This document shows, piece after piece, positions 40,962 to 50,130 of a DNA stretch of 64,000 nt. The DNA comes from Bradyrhizobium sp. Ai1a-2 (GTDB taxonomy: Bacteria > Pseudomonadota > Alphaproteobacteria > Rhizobiales > Xanthobacteraceae): NCBI RefSeq assembly GCF_000426245.1, contig NZ_AUEZ01000047.1, positions 1 through 64,000 on the forward strand, in the 5' to 3' direction. The notes under the pieces are model-generated. The model was given only the letters and a program-made list of their open reading frames with translations, did not search any database and was not told the DNA's origin. The translations under genes were made by a program, and so were the position numbers. The stretch's first letter is position 1, and every line of letters begins with the position of its first letter.

Positions 40962-42176
40962 TCAGTTGCTCATCCAGGGCGGAGCGATCATCTTGCCGGT
41001 GGCCGCTTCCTTCGGCCAGACCACGACGCGTTCGCCGTTCGGCTGCCACTGCACGAACAAGAGGTTCTGCAGGCCGGGGCCGGTCTTGACGTCATGCAGC
41101 TCGTCAAACACCATCTTGCCGGCGATGCCGACATGGTCGGTCTTCTCGAGCTCCTTGATGACGGCGTCGGCTTCGGTCGACTTGGCGCGGGCAACCGCGT
41201 CGGCATAGACGTAGACCGCATCATAGGCGCCGATGCCGGTGTAGACAGGCGCGGTGCCGTAGCGTTTCACGAACTCATCCCAGAACGGAATGGTCTTGGG
41301 CGTCAGCGGCGCGCGGATCGCGAACATGCCCACCGTCTCGCTATTGGCCTTGCCACCGACACGGCTGAAGAAGTCGGCGTCCTGGCTCTTGACGTCGATG
41401 CCGCCGATCGGGATTGGAACCTGCGCGTCATGCCACTGCTTGACGAACACGTCCGACGACGCGTGCGACAGGATCACGATCAGGTACTGCGCGCCGCTGT
41501 CCTTGACCTTGGCAAACAGCGGCGAGAAGTCCGCGGTCGAAGTATCGAAGAATTCGGCGAGCTTGACCTCGGAACCGCCGTCGATCGCCCCCTTCTTGAG
41601 GATCGGCACCAGATCCTGCACCCATTTCGCGTTCTCGCCGACGATCGCGATCTTGGTGAACTTCATGTCGTCCTTGAGCTTGCCGTTGATGAAGTCGACA
41701 AGCGCGCGGGCCTGGTGCGCCGCGTTGATCGGGAAGGCGCGGAAAATATATTTGTAATTGTCGTAGTCGCCCTTCACCTTCGCGGTGATCGCGGGCGAAG
41801 CGGCGCCGACGCCGATATAGATGGTCTTGGCGCGGGAGATGTGCGGCAATTGTGCGAGCGTGACGCCAGAGGTGTAACCGCCGATCAGGACGTCGGCCTT
41901 GTCGTCGGCGGTGAGCTTCTTAATCGCGGCGATCCCCTGCTCGGGGTTCTCGGTCTCATCGGCGACGACGATCTCGAGCTTGCGGCCGAGCACGCCACCC
42001 TTGGCGTTGATCTCGTCGGCCGCCAGCTTCGCTGCATTCTGGGTGTCGCGCCCGACCTGGAGCTGGATGGCGGTCGGCACACCTATGCGGATGGGCTGCT
42101 GGGCTAAAGCGGTTTGGGTGGAAATACCGAGACCGAGAATGCTCGCGGCTGCGAGCCATTTCAAGAATGGCTTCAT
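40962..42176 (-). CDS. Liv-type ABC transporter substrate-binding protein (second system)
   Basis: This 404-residue periplasmic binding protein has a signal peptide (1-26, ending LAQ). The Liv-binding fold shows 'IRIGVPTAIQLQVGRDTQNA', 'INAKGGVLGRKLEIVVADE' and 'GGYTSGVTLAQLPHISRAK'. AGGGAG precedes ATG 42176. It leads the operon that encodes LivHMGF. It differs clearly from the binding protein at 24667, so the two systems probably import different ligands. Confidence 0.92.
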   Translation of the reverse strand: MKPFLKWLAAASILGLGISTQTALAQQPIRIGVPTAIQLQVGRDTQNAAKLAADEINAKGGVLGRKLEIVVADETENPEQGIAAIKKLTADDKADVLIGGYTSGVTLAQLPHISRAKTIYIGVGAASPAITAKVKGDYDNYKYIFRAFPINAAHQARALVDFINGKLKDDMKFTKIAIVGENAKWVQDLVPILKKGAIDGGSEVKLAEFFDTSTADFSPLFAKVKDSGAQYLIVILSHASSDVFVKQWHDAQVPIPIGGIDVKSQDADFFSRVGGKANSETVGMFAIRAPLTPKTIPFWDEFVKRYGTAPVYTGIGAYDAVYVYADAVARAKSTEADAVIKELEKTDHVGIAGKMVFDELHDVKTGPGLQNLLFVQWQPNGERVVVWPKEAATGKMIAPPWMSN

Positions 42177-42468
42177 TTCTAAACTCCCTGCCGCAACAGG
42201 CCTTTTCGCCTGATGCGTTTGTTTTTCTTTTAATTTCACCAACACTTTGCCCGTGACGCAAACGGCGAGTCAAGAACGTAGGTTGGGCAGCCTCCGCGCA
42301 GTGACGCAATGCGGCGACGAAATCTTAACGAAACAATTCCTTACCCCCACGAAACCATTTTGGCGATTTCGTGCAAACGTCCCGAAACGCTCGACCTGTA
42401 CTGGATTGATCCAACGAGGCGCCAGACCACAAACGGTGCCACAGGGTGTAGTCAGACAGGGGTCGACA

Positions 42469-43155
42469 ATGTTCAATTCCATCAAGCGAAACTCGCGCCT
42501 TGCCGCCGTCGCTTTGGGCGCACTTGCGATTGGCACCATTAGCTTTTCGACGTCGAGCGCGGCCGCTCCGCTGCCGTTCTTCCCGTTCATCATGGCGCCG
42601 CCGACCGAAGGGGCCCCGCCGCCCCCGGTTGAAGCTACGCCGCCGCAGGGTGAAGGCCGGTTCGAACTGCCCGCGCGCCTGCGCCGCCAGGTCGTCAATT
42701 ACACGACGCGTGAGGCGCCGGGCACAATCATCATCGATACCCCGCACACCTATCTCTATTATGTGCTCGGCAACGGCCAGGCGATCCGTTATGGCATCGG
42801 CGTCGGCCGCGATGGCTTCACCTGGTCCGGCGTCCAGACCATCACCAAGAAGGCGGAATGGCCGGATTGGACCCCGCCGCCGGAAATGATCGCCCGCCAG
42901 CCCTATCTGCCGCGCTACATGGCCGGCGGTCCCGGCAACCCGCTCGGCGCCCGTGCCATGTATCTCGGCGGCACCGTCTATCGCATCCACGGCACCAATG
43001 CACCGGGAACAATCGGCACCCACGTTTCGTCCGGCTGCCTGCGGCTGATCAATGAAGACGTGATCGACCTCTATTCCCGGGTCAACGTCGGAACCAAGGT
43101 GATCGTGCTGCCAATGACCGACCGCCGCGCCGATCTCGGTGCGACCATCCGCTGA
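42469..43155 (+). CDS. L,D-transpeptidase (YkuD domain)
   Basis: This 228-residue exported enzyme makes 3-3 peptidoglycan cross-links or attaches proteins to the wall. It has a signal peptide (about 1-33), a Pro-rich linker (40-62) and a YkuD domain. The catalytic set is H174 in 'YRIHGTNAPGTIG' and S-x-G-C190-x-R192 in 'VSSGCLRL'. The start at 42469 has AGGGG nearby and gives a proper signal peptide; the frame is open further upstream. A terminator follows. It is divergent from the second Liv operon. Confidence 0.93.
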   Translation: MFNSIKRNSRLAAVALGALAIGTISFSTSSAAAPLPFFPFIMAPPTEGAPPPPVEATPPQGEGRFELPARLRRQVVNYTTREAPGTIIIDTPHTYLYYVLGNGQAIRYGIGVGRDGFTWSGVQTITKKAEWPDWTPPPEMIARQPYLPRYMAGGPGNPLGARAMYLGGTVYRIHGTNAPGTIGTHVSSGCLRLINEDVIDLYSRVNVGTKVIVLPMTDRRADLGATIR

Positions 43156-43179
43156 TCCCTCCGAGATCCAATCGAAAAT

Positions 43180-43208
43180 GGCTCCGGCCTCGCGCCGGGG
43201 CCGTTTTT
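43180..43208 (+). terminator. Intrinsic terminator after the L,D-transpeptidase gene
   Basis: GGCTCCGGC, loop CTCGC-type bases and GCCGGGGCC form a GC stem followed by GTTTTT (ending 43208), 25 bases after the stop codon. Confidence 0.8.
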
Positions 43209-43224
43209 CATTTCGCGGGCTCTC

Positions 43225-43315
43225 GTAGCCCGGGTGGAGCGTAGCGCAACCCGGGACGCCTGCCTGAACGATGTCGAGTGGTCCCGGGTTACGCTGACGC
43301 TTCACCCGGGGCTAC
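43225..43315. repeat. Palindromic repeat (GTAGCCCGGGTGGAGC family), copy 2
   Basis: GTAGCCCGGGTGGAGCG and CAACCCGGG on the left pair with CCCGGGTTACG and TTCACCCGGGGCTAC on the right, with small mismatches. It lies between the transpeptidase terminator and the DUF4403 gene. Confidence 0.9.
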
Positions 43316-43443
43316 GCACAGAGCAGGTTCGGCCAAACCGTGCCCAGCCCAGAAACGCCGCAGAGCGGACACCGCTTCGCCTCACTGGCGTATCTTTCCC
43401 CTTCCCTATAATAAGCGAATCGAGAGCTTCTTGATCCGGGGGA

Positions 43444-45015
43444 ATGATGCGTCTGCAGATGCATCCGAAGACGATAGTGATTGGCGTCGTGGTGGTTGCG
43501 GCGTCGTTTCTGTTCAGCCTGAAGGCCATGGACTGGCTGTCGCCGCCCGCCGCGGTGCCGGCACCGCCGCTGGCCGAATTGCCGCCGCTGCCGCCTGCGC
43601 CGCGCAGCTCGGTGGTGATGGCGCCGATCGCTGTGGCGTTGTCAGCGATCCGCGACGTCGCCGACCGCGGTACGCCGAAGACTTTCAGCGGCAAGGCCGA
43701 CAATCCGGTGCCGCAGATCCTGCAGAATGCCGATATCGGCTGGACTGCCTCGCGTGGGCCGATCGCGGCGACCGGGGCTGAGGACGTGCTGTCGCTCACC
43801 ACGCCGCTGACAGGCGCGCTCAACGTCACAGGCTCGCTGTCGGCGAAGGCGACGGGCGCGATCGGCGACGTGCTCGGCAGCCTGCTCGGCGCCAATGCCG
43901 CCAAGCAGATCGGTGACGTCAACATCAAGCAGATCAATGCCAATGCCGAGATCAAAGGCAATGTGGTCGTCACCTCGCGGCCCCGGCTGGCCGCGGCCTG
44001 GCGCATCGAGCCGAATCTCCAGGCGCAGGTCAATCTCGGCGACACCGGCCTGTCGGTCGCAGGCGTCCGCGTCAACGTGCCGGCGCAGGTCAAGCCGCTG
44101 ATCGACAAGACCGTCGCTGACCAATTGACCGCCGTGCAGACGCGGATGCGCAACGATCCGACCTTCGAGCAGAATGCACGCGCGCAATGGACGAAAGCCT
44201 GCCGCTCGATCCCGCTGCAAGGCGCAGGCGCCATCCCCAATATGCCGCCATTGTGGCTGGAGCTTCGCCCGATCCGTGCGCTGGCGGCGCAGCCGCGCGT
44301 CGACGCATCCGCGGTGACGCTGACGCTCGGCATCGAAGCCGAGACCCGGATCACGGAGGCGCCGACCAAGCCGGACTGCCCGTTCCCGGCGACGATCCTG
44401 ATCGGACCTCAGACGCCGGGCCATGTCAGCATCGGCATGCCCGTCGACATGTCCTTTGTGTCGCTGACAAAGCTTTTGGAAGCGCAGCTCGCCGGCAAGA
44501 CCTTCCCCGAGGATGGCTCCGGTCCGGTCGACGTCACGGTGAAGCACGCGAGCGTGGCGGCCTCCGGCGATCGCCTGTTGATCTCGCTGTTGGTGAACGC
44601 AAAGGAGAAGAAGAGCTTCTTCGGCTTCGGCGCCGAGGCCACCGTGCACATCTGGGGACGGCCGGTGCTGGACCAGGCGCAGCAGATCGTGCGGCTGACC
44701 GATATCGAGCTGGCCGTCGAATCCGAAGCCGCCTTCGGCCTGCTGGGTGCTGCAGCGCGCGCGGCGGTGCCGCAACTGCAACGCGCCCTCGCGGAGAAGA
44801 TGACCATCGACCTGAAGCCGTTCGCGAGCAACGCCCGCGAGAAGCTCGCCGCCGCGATCGCCGATTACCAGAAGAATGACGACGGCGTGAAGGTTTCGAC
44901 CGAGATCACGAGCCTGCGACTTGCCGGCATCGCCTTCGATTCGAAGACGCTGCGCGTGATCGTGGAAACCGAGGGCGCGATCGACGTTGCCATCAGCAAG
45001 CTGCCGGCGCTTTAA
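43444..45015 (+). CDS. DUF4403-family envelope protein
   Basis: The 523-residue protein has a single N-terminal transmembrane or signal segment (about 9-30) and a Pro-rich spacer. Two repeated beta-rich halves of the DUF4403 type follow, with 'VNVPAQVKPLIDKTVADQL' and 'LWLELRPIRALAAQPRVDASAVTLTLGIE' in part. The fold resembles lipid- or hydrophobe-binding tubular domains, but the function is unknown. It ends with 'RVIVETEGAIDVAISKLPAL'. It is flanked on both sides by copies of the same palindromic repeat. Confidence 0.85.
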   Translation: MMRLQMHPKTIVIGVVVVAASFLFSLKAMDWLSPPAAVPAPPLAELPPLPPAPRSSVVMAPIAVALSAIRDVADRGTPKTFSGKADNPVPQILQNADIGWTASRGPIAATGAEDVLSLTTPLTGALNVTGSLSAKATGAIGDVLGSLLGANAAKQIGDVNIKQINANAEIKGNVVVTSRPRLAAAWRIEPNLQAQVNLGDTGLSVAGVRVNVPAQVKPLIDKTVADQLTAVQTRMRNDPTFEQNARAQWTKACRSIPLQGAGAIPNMPPLWLELRPIRALAAQPRVDASAVTLTLGIEAETRITEAPTKPDCPFPATILIGPQTPGHVSIGMPVDMSFVSLTKLLEAQLAGKTFPEDGSGPVDVTVKHASVAASGDRLLISLLVNAKEKKSFFGFGAEATVHIWGRPVLDQAQQIVRLTDIELAVESEAAFGLLGAAARAAVPQLQRALAEKMTIDLKPFASNAREKLAAAIADYQKNDDGVKVSTEITSLRLAGIAFDSKTLRVIVETEGAIDVAISKLPAL

Positions 45016-45041
45016 TTGTCCCTCGCCCTGCGGGGATTGCC

Positions 45042-45131
45042 GTAGCCCGGGTGGAGCGAAAGCGTAACCCGGGGCCGCTCGTCAGTGCTGATACAGGCGT
45101 CCCGGGTTGCGCTGCGCTCCACCCGGGCTAC
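45042..45131. repeat. Palindromic repeat (GTAGCCCGGGTGGAGC family), copy 3
   Basis: GTAGCCCGGGTGGAGCGAAA and GTAACCCGGGG on the left pair with CCCGGGTTGCG and GCTCCACCCGGGCTAC on the right. It lies 26 bases after the DUF4403 stop. Confidence 0.9.
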
Positions 45132-45258
45132 GGACCGCGCGCGCAGACCTCCCCTGCGGCCGCACCGTCGTGTTGGGGGGCTTTGCTGGCCTGTTGGCAC
45201 CGGATAGAACTGGCGGCGTTAATCAAAGCCCTCAACAAGAAGCCAGGGAGAAGAAACA

Positions 45259-46470
45259 ATGAAACCGCTTGCGGCCGCCCTTGCGGCGGGTCTCGCGCTT
45301 GCTGCCTCCGGCGGCGCCGCCAATGCCCAGATTTCCGACGACGTGGTCAAGATCGGCGTGCTCACCGACATGTCCAGCCTCTATGCCGATGCCACCGGCA
45401 AGGGCTCGGTCGCCGCAGTGCAGATGGCGGTCGCCGATTACGGCGGCAAGGTGAAGGGCAAGCCGGTCGAGGTGGTCTTCGCCGACCACCAGAATAAGCC
45501 GGATGTCGGCGTTGCCATCGCCAGGAACTGGTACGACAACGAGAAGGTCGATGCGATCTTCGACGTGCCGACCTCCTCGGTCGCGTTGCCGATCTCGGCG
45601 CTGACGCGCGAGAAGAACAAGATCAACATCAATTCCGGCGGCGGCTCGTCCGACCTCACCGGCGTCGCCTGCTCGCCCAACACCGTGCACTGGACCTACG
45701 ACACCTATGCGCTGTCGAACGTCGCCGGCAAGGCGATGGTCAAGCGCGGCGAGGATACCTGGTTCTTCGTCACCGCCGACTATGCCTTCGGCATGGCGCT
45801 GCAGCGTGATGCCGCCAACGTCGTCAAGGAAAGCGGCGGCAAGGTGCTTGGCGAGGTCCGCCACCCGCTCAACACCTCCGACTTCTCCTCCTTCCTGCTG
45901 CAGGCGCAGGCCTCGAAGGCCAAGGTCGTGGCGCTCGCGAACGCCGGCGGCGATACCACCAACGCGCTGAAGCAGGCCTCTGAATTCGGCCTCACCCAGG
46001 GCGGCCAGAAGATGATCGCGCTGTTGCAGGAGATCACCGACACGCATTCGCTTGGCATCCAGGCGACCCAGGGCCTGATCGTCACCGACGCGTTCTACTG
46101 GGACATGAACGACGAGACGCGGGCTTTCTCGAAGTGCTTCAACGAGAAGGTCGGGCACATGCCGACCATGATCCAGGCCGGGCTCTATTCGGCGACGATG
46201 CATTACCTGAAGGCGATCGAAGCCATCGGCACGGACGAGGCGCCAAAGGTGATGGCGCAGATGCGGGCCACGCCGGTGAACGATTTCTTCGCCAAGAACG
46301 GCAAGATCCGCGTCGACGGGCGCATGGTGCACGACATGTACCTGTTCGAGGTCAAGAAGCCCTCGGAATCCAAGGGCGAATGGGACCTCTACAAGCTGCT
46401 CGCCACCGTGCCGGGCGACGAAGCGTTCCGTCCGCTTGACAAGGGCGGCTGCCCGCTGGCGACACACTGA
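45259..46470 (+). CDS. Orphan Liv-type ABC substrate-binding protein
   Basis: This 403-residue periplasmic protein has a signal peptide (1-24, ANA) and the Liv-binding fold 'VVKIGVLTDMSSLYADATGKG', 'GKVKGKPVEVVFADHQNKPD' and 'FDVPTSSVALPISALTREKN'. No permease or ATPase genes are next to it, so it must feed a transporter encoded elsewhere or one of the two Liv systems in this window. A GGGAGAAG site precedes the ATG. The C-terminal 'DKGGCPL' with a Cys is typical of a large rhizobial subgroup. Confidence 0.92.
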   Translation: MKPLAAALAAGLALAASGGAANAQISDDVVKIGVLTDMSSLYADATGKGSVAAVQMAVADYGGKVKGKPVEVVFADHQNKPDVGVAIARNWYDNEKVDAIFDVPTSSVALPISALTREKNKININSGGGSSDLTGVACSPNTVHWTYDTYALSNVAGKAMVKRGEDTWFFVTADYAFGMALQRDAANVVKESGGKVLGEVRHPLNTSDFSSFLLQAQASKAKVVALANAGGDTTNALKQASEFGLTQGGQKMIALLQEITDTHSLGIQATQGLIVTDAFYWDMNDETRAFSKCFNEKVGHMPTMIQAGLYSATMHYLKAIEAIGTDEAPKVMAQMRATPVNDFFAKNGKIRVDGRMVHDMYLFEVKKPSESKGEWDLYKLLATVPGDEAFRPLDKGGCPLATH

Positions 46471-46487
46471 CGCGCACGACACAAGCG

Positions 46488-46512
46488 AATGGCGGACGGA
46501 CCGTCCGCCATT
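46488..46512. terminator. Hairpin between convergent genes
   Basis: AATGGCGGACGG (46488-46499) and CCGTCCGCCATT (46501-46512) are exact inverses around a single A. The site lies 17 bases after the binding-protein stop and 6 bases before the end of the convergent MBL gene, so it probably serves both. Confidence 0.7.
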
Positions 46513-46518
46513 TGCGCG

Positions 46519-47436
46519 TCACGCCAACCGGTACGTTCCCCCAATCACGGGATCGCCGTCGGTTTCGACGATGCCTCGGGCGACGAGATCCTCCAGATGC
46601 GCCAGCACCGAATAGCCGGCAGCACCGGTTAGCCGCGGATCGAGGCCGATATAGATCGCGCGCACCATGGTCGGGATGTCGGCCTCCCCCTTGGCGAGGC
46701 GATGCAGGATCGAGGCTTCGCGCGCCTTCCGATGTCGCGCCAGGAAGCGGACGTAACGCGGACCTTCGGTGATTTCGGGGCCATGGCCGGAGAAATAGAG
46801 TTCCTCGGGCCGCTGCTCGAGCCGTTCCAGCGAAGCCATGTAGTCGATCATCGAGCCGTCCGGCGGGGCCACGATCGAGGTCGACCAGCCCATCACGTGA
46901 TCGCCGACGAAATTGATGCCGCGCTCCGGCCAGGCGAATGCCAAATGATTGGCGGTATGGCCCGGCGTCGCCACCGCCTCCAGCGCCCAGCCGGAACCTT
47001 CGATCACGTCGCCATTCTTGACCTCGACGTCCGGCCTGAAGTCGCGGTCGGCACCGGACTCCGGATTATGCTTCTCGCTCTCGAACCGCGGCCGCGAGGC
47101 GCGGTGCGGGCCCTCGGCATAGACGGGCGCGCCGGTCGCCTGCTTGATCCGCGCGGTGTTCGGCGAATGGTCGCGATGGGTATGGGTGACCAGGATATGC
47201 GTCACGGTCTCGCCGCGCACCGCATCCAGGAGCGCCTTGGCATGCGCTTCATCGTCCGGACCTGGATCGATGATCGCGACATTGCCCTTGCCCACGATGT
47301 AGCTGACCGTGCCGGTGAAGGTGAACGCGCTCGGATTGTTGCAGAGGACGCGCCGCACGCCGGGGCGGACTTCGTCGACCACGCCGGGCAGAAGCGGAAA
47401 ATCGCGGTTGAACGGGATGTCGTCGTTGTCGGCCAT
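46519..47436 (-). CDS. MBL-fold metallo-hydrolase (LACTB2-like)
   Basis: This 305-residue cytoplasmic enzyme has the zinc motif HTHRDH (H85, H87, D89, H90), then 'ATPGHTANHLAFAW' and 'VGDHVMGWSTSIV'. A C-terminal winged-helix-like tail ('AGYSVLAHLEDLVARGIVE') follows. This is the pattern of the LACTB2/CPSF-like and glyoxalase-II-like branch. The substrate is unknown; some relatives act on RNA or thioesters. It has no signal peptide, unlike the Tat-exported MBL protein at 14590. It could be cotranscribed with gcdH upstream, but a hairpin repeat lies between them. Confidence 0.9.
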   Translation of the reverse strand: MADNDDIPFNRDFPLLPGVVDEVRPGVRRVLCNNPSAFTFTGTVSYIVGKGNVAIIDPGPDDEAHAKALLDAVRGETVTHILVTHTHRDHSPNTARIKQATGAPVYAEGPHRASRPRFESEKHNPESGADRDFRPDVEVKNGDVIEGSGWALEAVATPGHTANHLAFAWPERGINFVGDHVMGWSTSIVAPPDGSMIDYMASLERLEQRPEELYFSGHGPEITEGPRYVRFLARHRKAREASILHRLAKGEADIPTMVRAIYIGLDPRLTGAAGYSVLAHLEDLVARGIVETDGDPVIGGTYRLA

Positions 47437-47459
47437 GCGGGTGCCCGGAATGCGGTCCT

Positions 47460-47542
47460 GTAGGATGGGTAGAGCGCAGCGAAACCCATCACGCGGCGCG
47501 TGAAGCGCTAAGATGGGTTTCGCTGCGCTCTACCCATCCTAC
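47460..47542. repeat. Palindromic repeat (GTAGGATGGGTAGAGCGC family), copy 1
   Basis: GTAGGATGGGTAGAGCGCAG and CGAAACCCATC on the left are the exact inverse of GATGGGTTTCG and CTGCGCTCTACCCATCCTAC on the right; the centre is ~21 bases. The second copy is at 54358-54442. Confidence 0.92.
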
Positions 47543-47558
47543 GCTATCGACGTGTGGC

Positions 47559-48773
47559 TTACGAAAACGCCTGGATGCCGGTGATCGCGCGGCCCAGCAT
47601 CAGCGCGTGCACGTCGTGGGTGCCCTCGTAGGTGTTCACGGTCTCCAAATTCGCGGTATGGCGCATCACGTGATACTCGATCTGGATGCCGTTGCCGCCG
47701 TGCATGTCGCGCGCCATGCGGGCGATGTCGAGCGCCTTGCCGCAATTGTTGCGCTTGACGATGGAGATCATCTCCGGCGCCATCTTGCCCTCGTCCATCA
47801 GCCGGCCGACCCGAAGCGAGGCCTGCAGGCCAAGCGCGATCTCGGTTTCCATGTCGGCGAGCTTCTTCTGCACCAGTTGCGTAGCGGCGAGCGGGCGGCC
47901 GAACTGCTTGCGGTCGAGCGTATATTGCCGCGCGCGGTGCATGCAGTCCTCCGCGGCGCCCATCGCGCCCCAGGAGATGCCGTAGCGGGCGCGGTTGAGG
48001 CAGCCAAACGGACCCTTGAGGCCGGAAACGTTGGGCAGCAGCGCGCTCTCCGGCACCACCACGCCGTCCATCACGATCTCGCCGGTGATCGAGGCACGCA
48101 GCGACAGCTTGCCGCCGACCTTCGGCGCAGAGAGGCCCTTCATGCCCTTCTCCAGGACGAAGCCGCGGATCTGGTTGTCGTGCGCGGCCGACTTGGCCCA
48201 CACCACGAAGACGTCGGCGATCGGCGCATTCGAGATCCACATCTTGCTGCCGGTCAGCCGGTAGCCGTCGGACACCTTCTCGGCGCGGGTTTTCATGCCG
48301 CCGGGATCGGAACCCGCATCCGGCTCGGTCAGGCCGAAACAGCCGACCCATTCTCCAGTGGCGAGCTTGGGTAGATATTTCTTGCGCTGGTTCTCATCGC
48401 CATAGGCATAGATCGGGTACATCACCAGCGAGGACTGCACCGAGTTCATCGAGCGATAGCCGGAATCGACCCGCTCGATCTCGCGAGCCACGAGGCCATA
48501 GGCGACGTAGCTCGCATTCGCGCAGCCATATTCCTCCGGCAGCGTGACGCCGATCAGGCCGAGTTCCCCCATCTCGCTGAAGATCTCGCGATCCGTCTTC
48601 TCTTCCAGATAGGCGGTGATGACGCGCGGCAAGAGCTTGTCCTGCGCATAGGCGCGCGCGGTGTCGCGGATCATGCGTTCGTCTTCGGTGAGCTGGTCAT
48701 CGAGCAGGAACGGATCATCCCACTGGAAAGAAGCCGCTGCCGGCTTGTCCTTGGCCTGGGGGCGCACGCTCAT
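47559..48773 (-). CDS. gcdH: Glutaryl-CoA dehydrogenase (acyl-CoA dehydrogenase family)
   Basis: This 404-residue flavoenzyme oxidises and decarboxylates glutaryl-CoA to crotonyl-CoA in lysine/tryptophan and aromatic degradation. Typical features are 'DPFLLDDQLTEDERMIRDTAR' in part, the FAD/substrate motif 'CFGLTEPDAGSDPGGMKTRA', and the catalytic Glu in 'ETVNTYEGTHDVHALMLG' near the C-terminus. The order and spacing match GcdH better than short-chain acyl-CoA dehydrogenases. There is no adjacent LysR or CoA-transferase gene. It is probably a single-gene unit. Confidence 0.92.
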   Translation of the reverse strand: MSVRPQAKDKPAAASFQWDDPFLLDDQLTEDERMIRDTARAYAQDKLLPRVITAYLEEKTDREIFSEMGELGLIGVTLPEEYGCANASYVAYGLVAREIERVDSGYRSMNSVQSSLVMYPIYAYGDENQRKKYLPKLATGEWVGCFGLTEPDAGSDPGGMKTRAEKVSDGYRLTGSKMWISNAPIADVFVVWAKSAAHDNQIRGFVLEKGMKGLSAPKVGGKLSLRASITGEIVMDGVVVPESALLPNVSGLKGPFGCLNRARYGISWGAMGAAEDCMHRARQYTLDRKQFGRPLAATQLVQKKLADMETEIALGLQASLRVGRLMDEGKMAPEMISIVKRNNCGKALDIARMARDMHGGNGIQIEYHVMRHTANLETVNTYEGTHDVHALMLGRAITGIQAFS

Positions 48774-48861
48774 GAAAATCCCTTTCGCGTCGTCGTTTCG
48801 GAATTGACCGATAAACTAAAGCGCCGTGAGTGGAAGCGCAATTGCATTGGATTCCCTCACT

Positions 48862-48941
48862 GTCATTCCGGGATGGTGTGTAAGCACCAGACCCGGAATA
48901 TCGAGATTCCGAGTTCGCGCTATCGCGTGCCCCGGAATGAC
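48862..48941. repeat. Palindromic repeat (CATTCCGGG family), long copy
   Basis: GTCATTCCGGG, an inner AGACCCGGAATATCGAGATTCC pair trimmed here to its arms, GAGTTCGCGC/GCGTGCCCC and CCCGGAATGACGG form a nested hairpin between ribB and gcdH. Confidence 0.75.
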
Positions 48942-48946
48942 GGCAT

Positions 48947-50023
48947 CTAACACTCGAGTTTCTCGTTGGAGACAATCTCGATGCCGAAACCTGACAATCC
49001 CTTGTAGTCGTGCACGGATGAGGTGAGGTTGCGGATCGAGGTGACGCCGAGATCGCGCAGGATCTGCGCGCCGACGCCGACCTCGCGCCATTGCCGGTTG
49101 CGATCGGCTTCCGCGGTCTGCTGCGCGCCGACGGGTTCGACGGGAACACCGGCGGCGCCGTCGCGCAAATAGACCAGCACACCGCGGCCGGCCTTCTTGA
49201 ACTGCCGCAGAACGGCTTCCATGCGAGCCCCGCCGGTGAAGATGTCCTTGACGATGTTCGGCTTATGTAGCCGCGTCAGCACGTTCTTGCCATCGCCGAT
49301 GCCGTTATAGACGAAGGCGGCGTGCATGATCTCGTCGAACGGCGAGCGGTAGGCGTAGCCCTGTAGCGGGCCGATCGGGCTGTCGGTCGTGAACGTCGCG
49401 ACCCGCTCGATCAGCTTCTCGCGGGCCTGGCGATAGGCGATCAGGTCGGCGATGGTGACGTGCTTGAGGTTGTTGGCGGCGGCAAAGCGGGCGACCTGCT
49501 GGCCCTTCATCACTGTGCCATCGTCGTTCATCAATTCGCTGATGACGCCGACTGGCGGCAGGCCGGAGAGCTTGCAGAGGTCGACCGCGGCTTCCGTATG
49601 CCCGGAGCGAAGGAGCACGCCGCCGTCGCGGGCGATCAGCGGGAAGATGTGCCCGGGACGGGCAAAGTCATTGGCGCCGGCGTTGGGATTGGCGAGCGCG
49701 CGGCAGCAGGAGGCGCGTTCGTCGGCCGAAATGCCGGTGCCGCCATCGGGCTTGTAGTCGATCGAGACGGTGAAGGCGGTGGTGTGGCTGGAATCGTTGT
49801 GTGCGACCATCGGGTCGAGCCGCAGCCGCTTAGCATCGTCGGTGGTGATCGGCGCGCAGACGATGCCGGAGGTGTGGCGGATGATGAACGCCATCTTGTC
49901 GGCGGTACAGAGCGACGCCGCGACGATCAGATCGCCCTCGCCTTCCCGGTCGTCGTCATCGGTGACGACGACGAGCTCGCCCCTCGCAAAGGCTTGCAAC
50001 ACTTCCTGAATGGTATCGGCCAT
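48947..50023 (-). CDS. ribB: 3,4-dihydroxy-2-butanone 4-phosphate synthase with degenerate RibA-like domain
   Basis: This 358-residue protein makes the four-carbon riboflavin precursor from ribulose 5-phosphate. The RibB half is intact: 'DDDDREGEGDLIVAA', 'RHTSGIVCAP', 'HNDSSHTTAF' and 'RPGHIFPLIARDGG'. The second half (from ~205) keeps the GTP cyclohydrolase II fold end ('VGAQILRDLGV') but lacks its zinc Cys ligands: the usual SEC and CDC segments read 'LHKPNIVKDIFTGG' and 'AVLRQFKKAG'. So it should not act as RibA, like RibBX proteins known in alphaproteobacteria. No FMN riboswitch is seen upstream. Confidence 0.92.
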   Translation of the reverse strand: MADTIQEVLQAFARGELVVVTDDDDREGEGDLIVAASLCTADKMAFIIRHTSGIVCAPITTDDAKRLRLDPMVAHNDSSHTTAFTVSIDYKPDGGTGISADERASCCRALANPNAGANDFARPGHIFPLIARDGGVLLRSGHTEAAVDLCKLSGLPPVGVISELMNDDGTVMKGQQVARFAAANNLKHVTIADLIAYRQAREKLIERVATFTTDSPIGPLQGYAYRSPFDEIMHAAFVYNGIGDGKNVLTRLHKPNIVKDIFTGGARMEAVLRQFKKAGRGVLVYLRDGAAGVPVEPVGAQQTAEADRNRQWREVGVGAQILRDLGVTSIRNLTSSVHDYKGLSGFGIEIVSNEKLEC

Positions 50024-50130
50024 GTCTCAAAATCTCGCTTTTTGCTGGCAGTGCATTAGCCGGAACCGGCAGCCCGCGCCAGCATCAATCCGCAGGCCAG
50101 AACAGCGTCGGCAGGCATACCTGGCGTATC

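Noticed and set aside
50024..50130. FMN riboswitch before ribB
   Set aside because: The short leader lacks the conserved RFN-element segments, and ribB is not followed by other riboflavin genes here.
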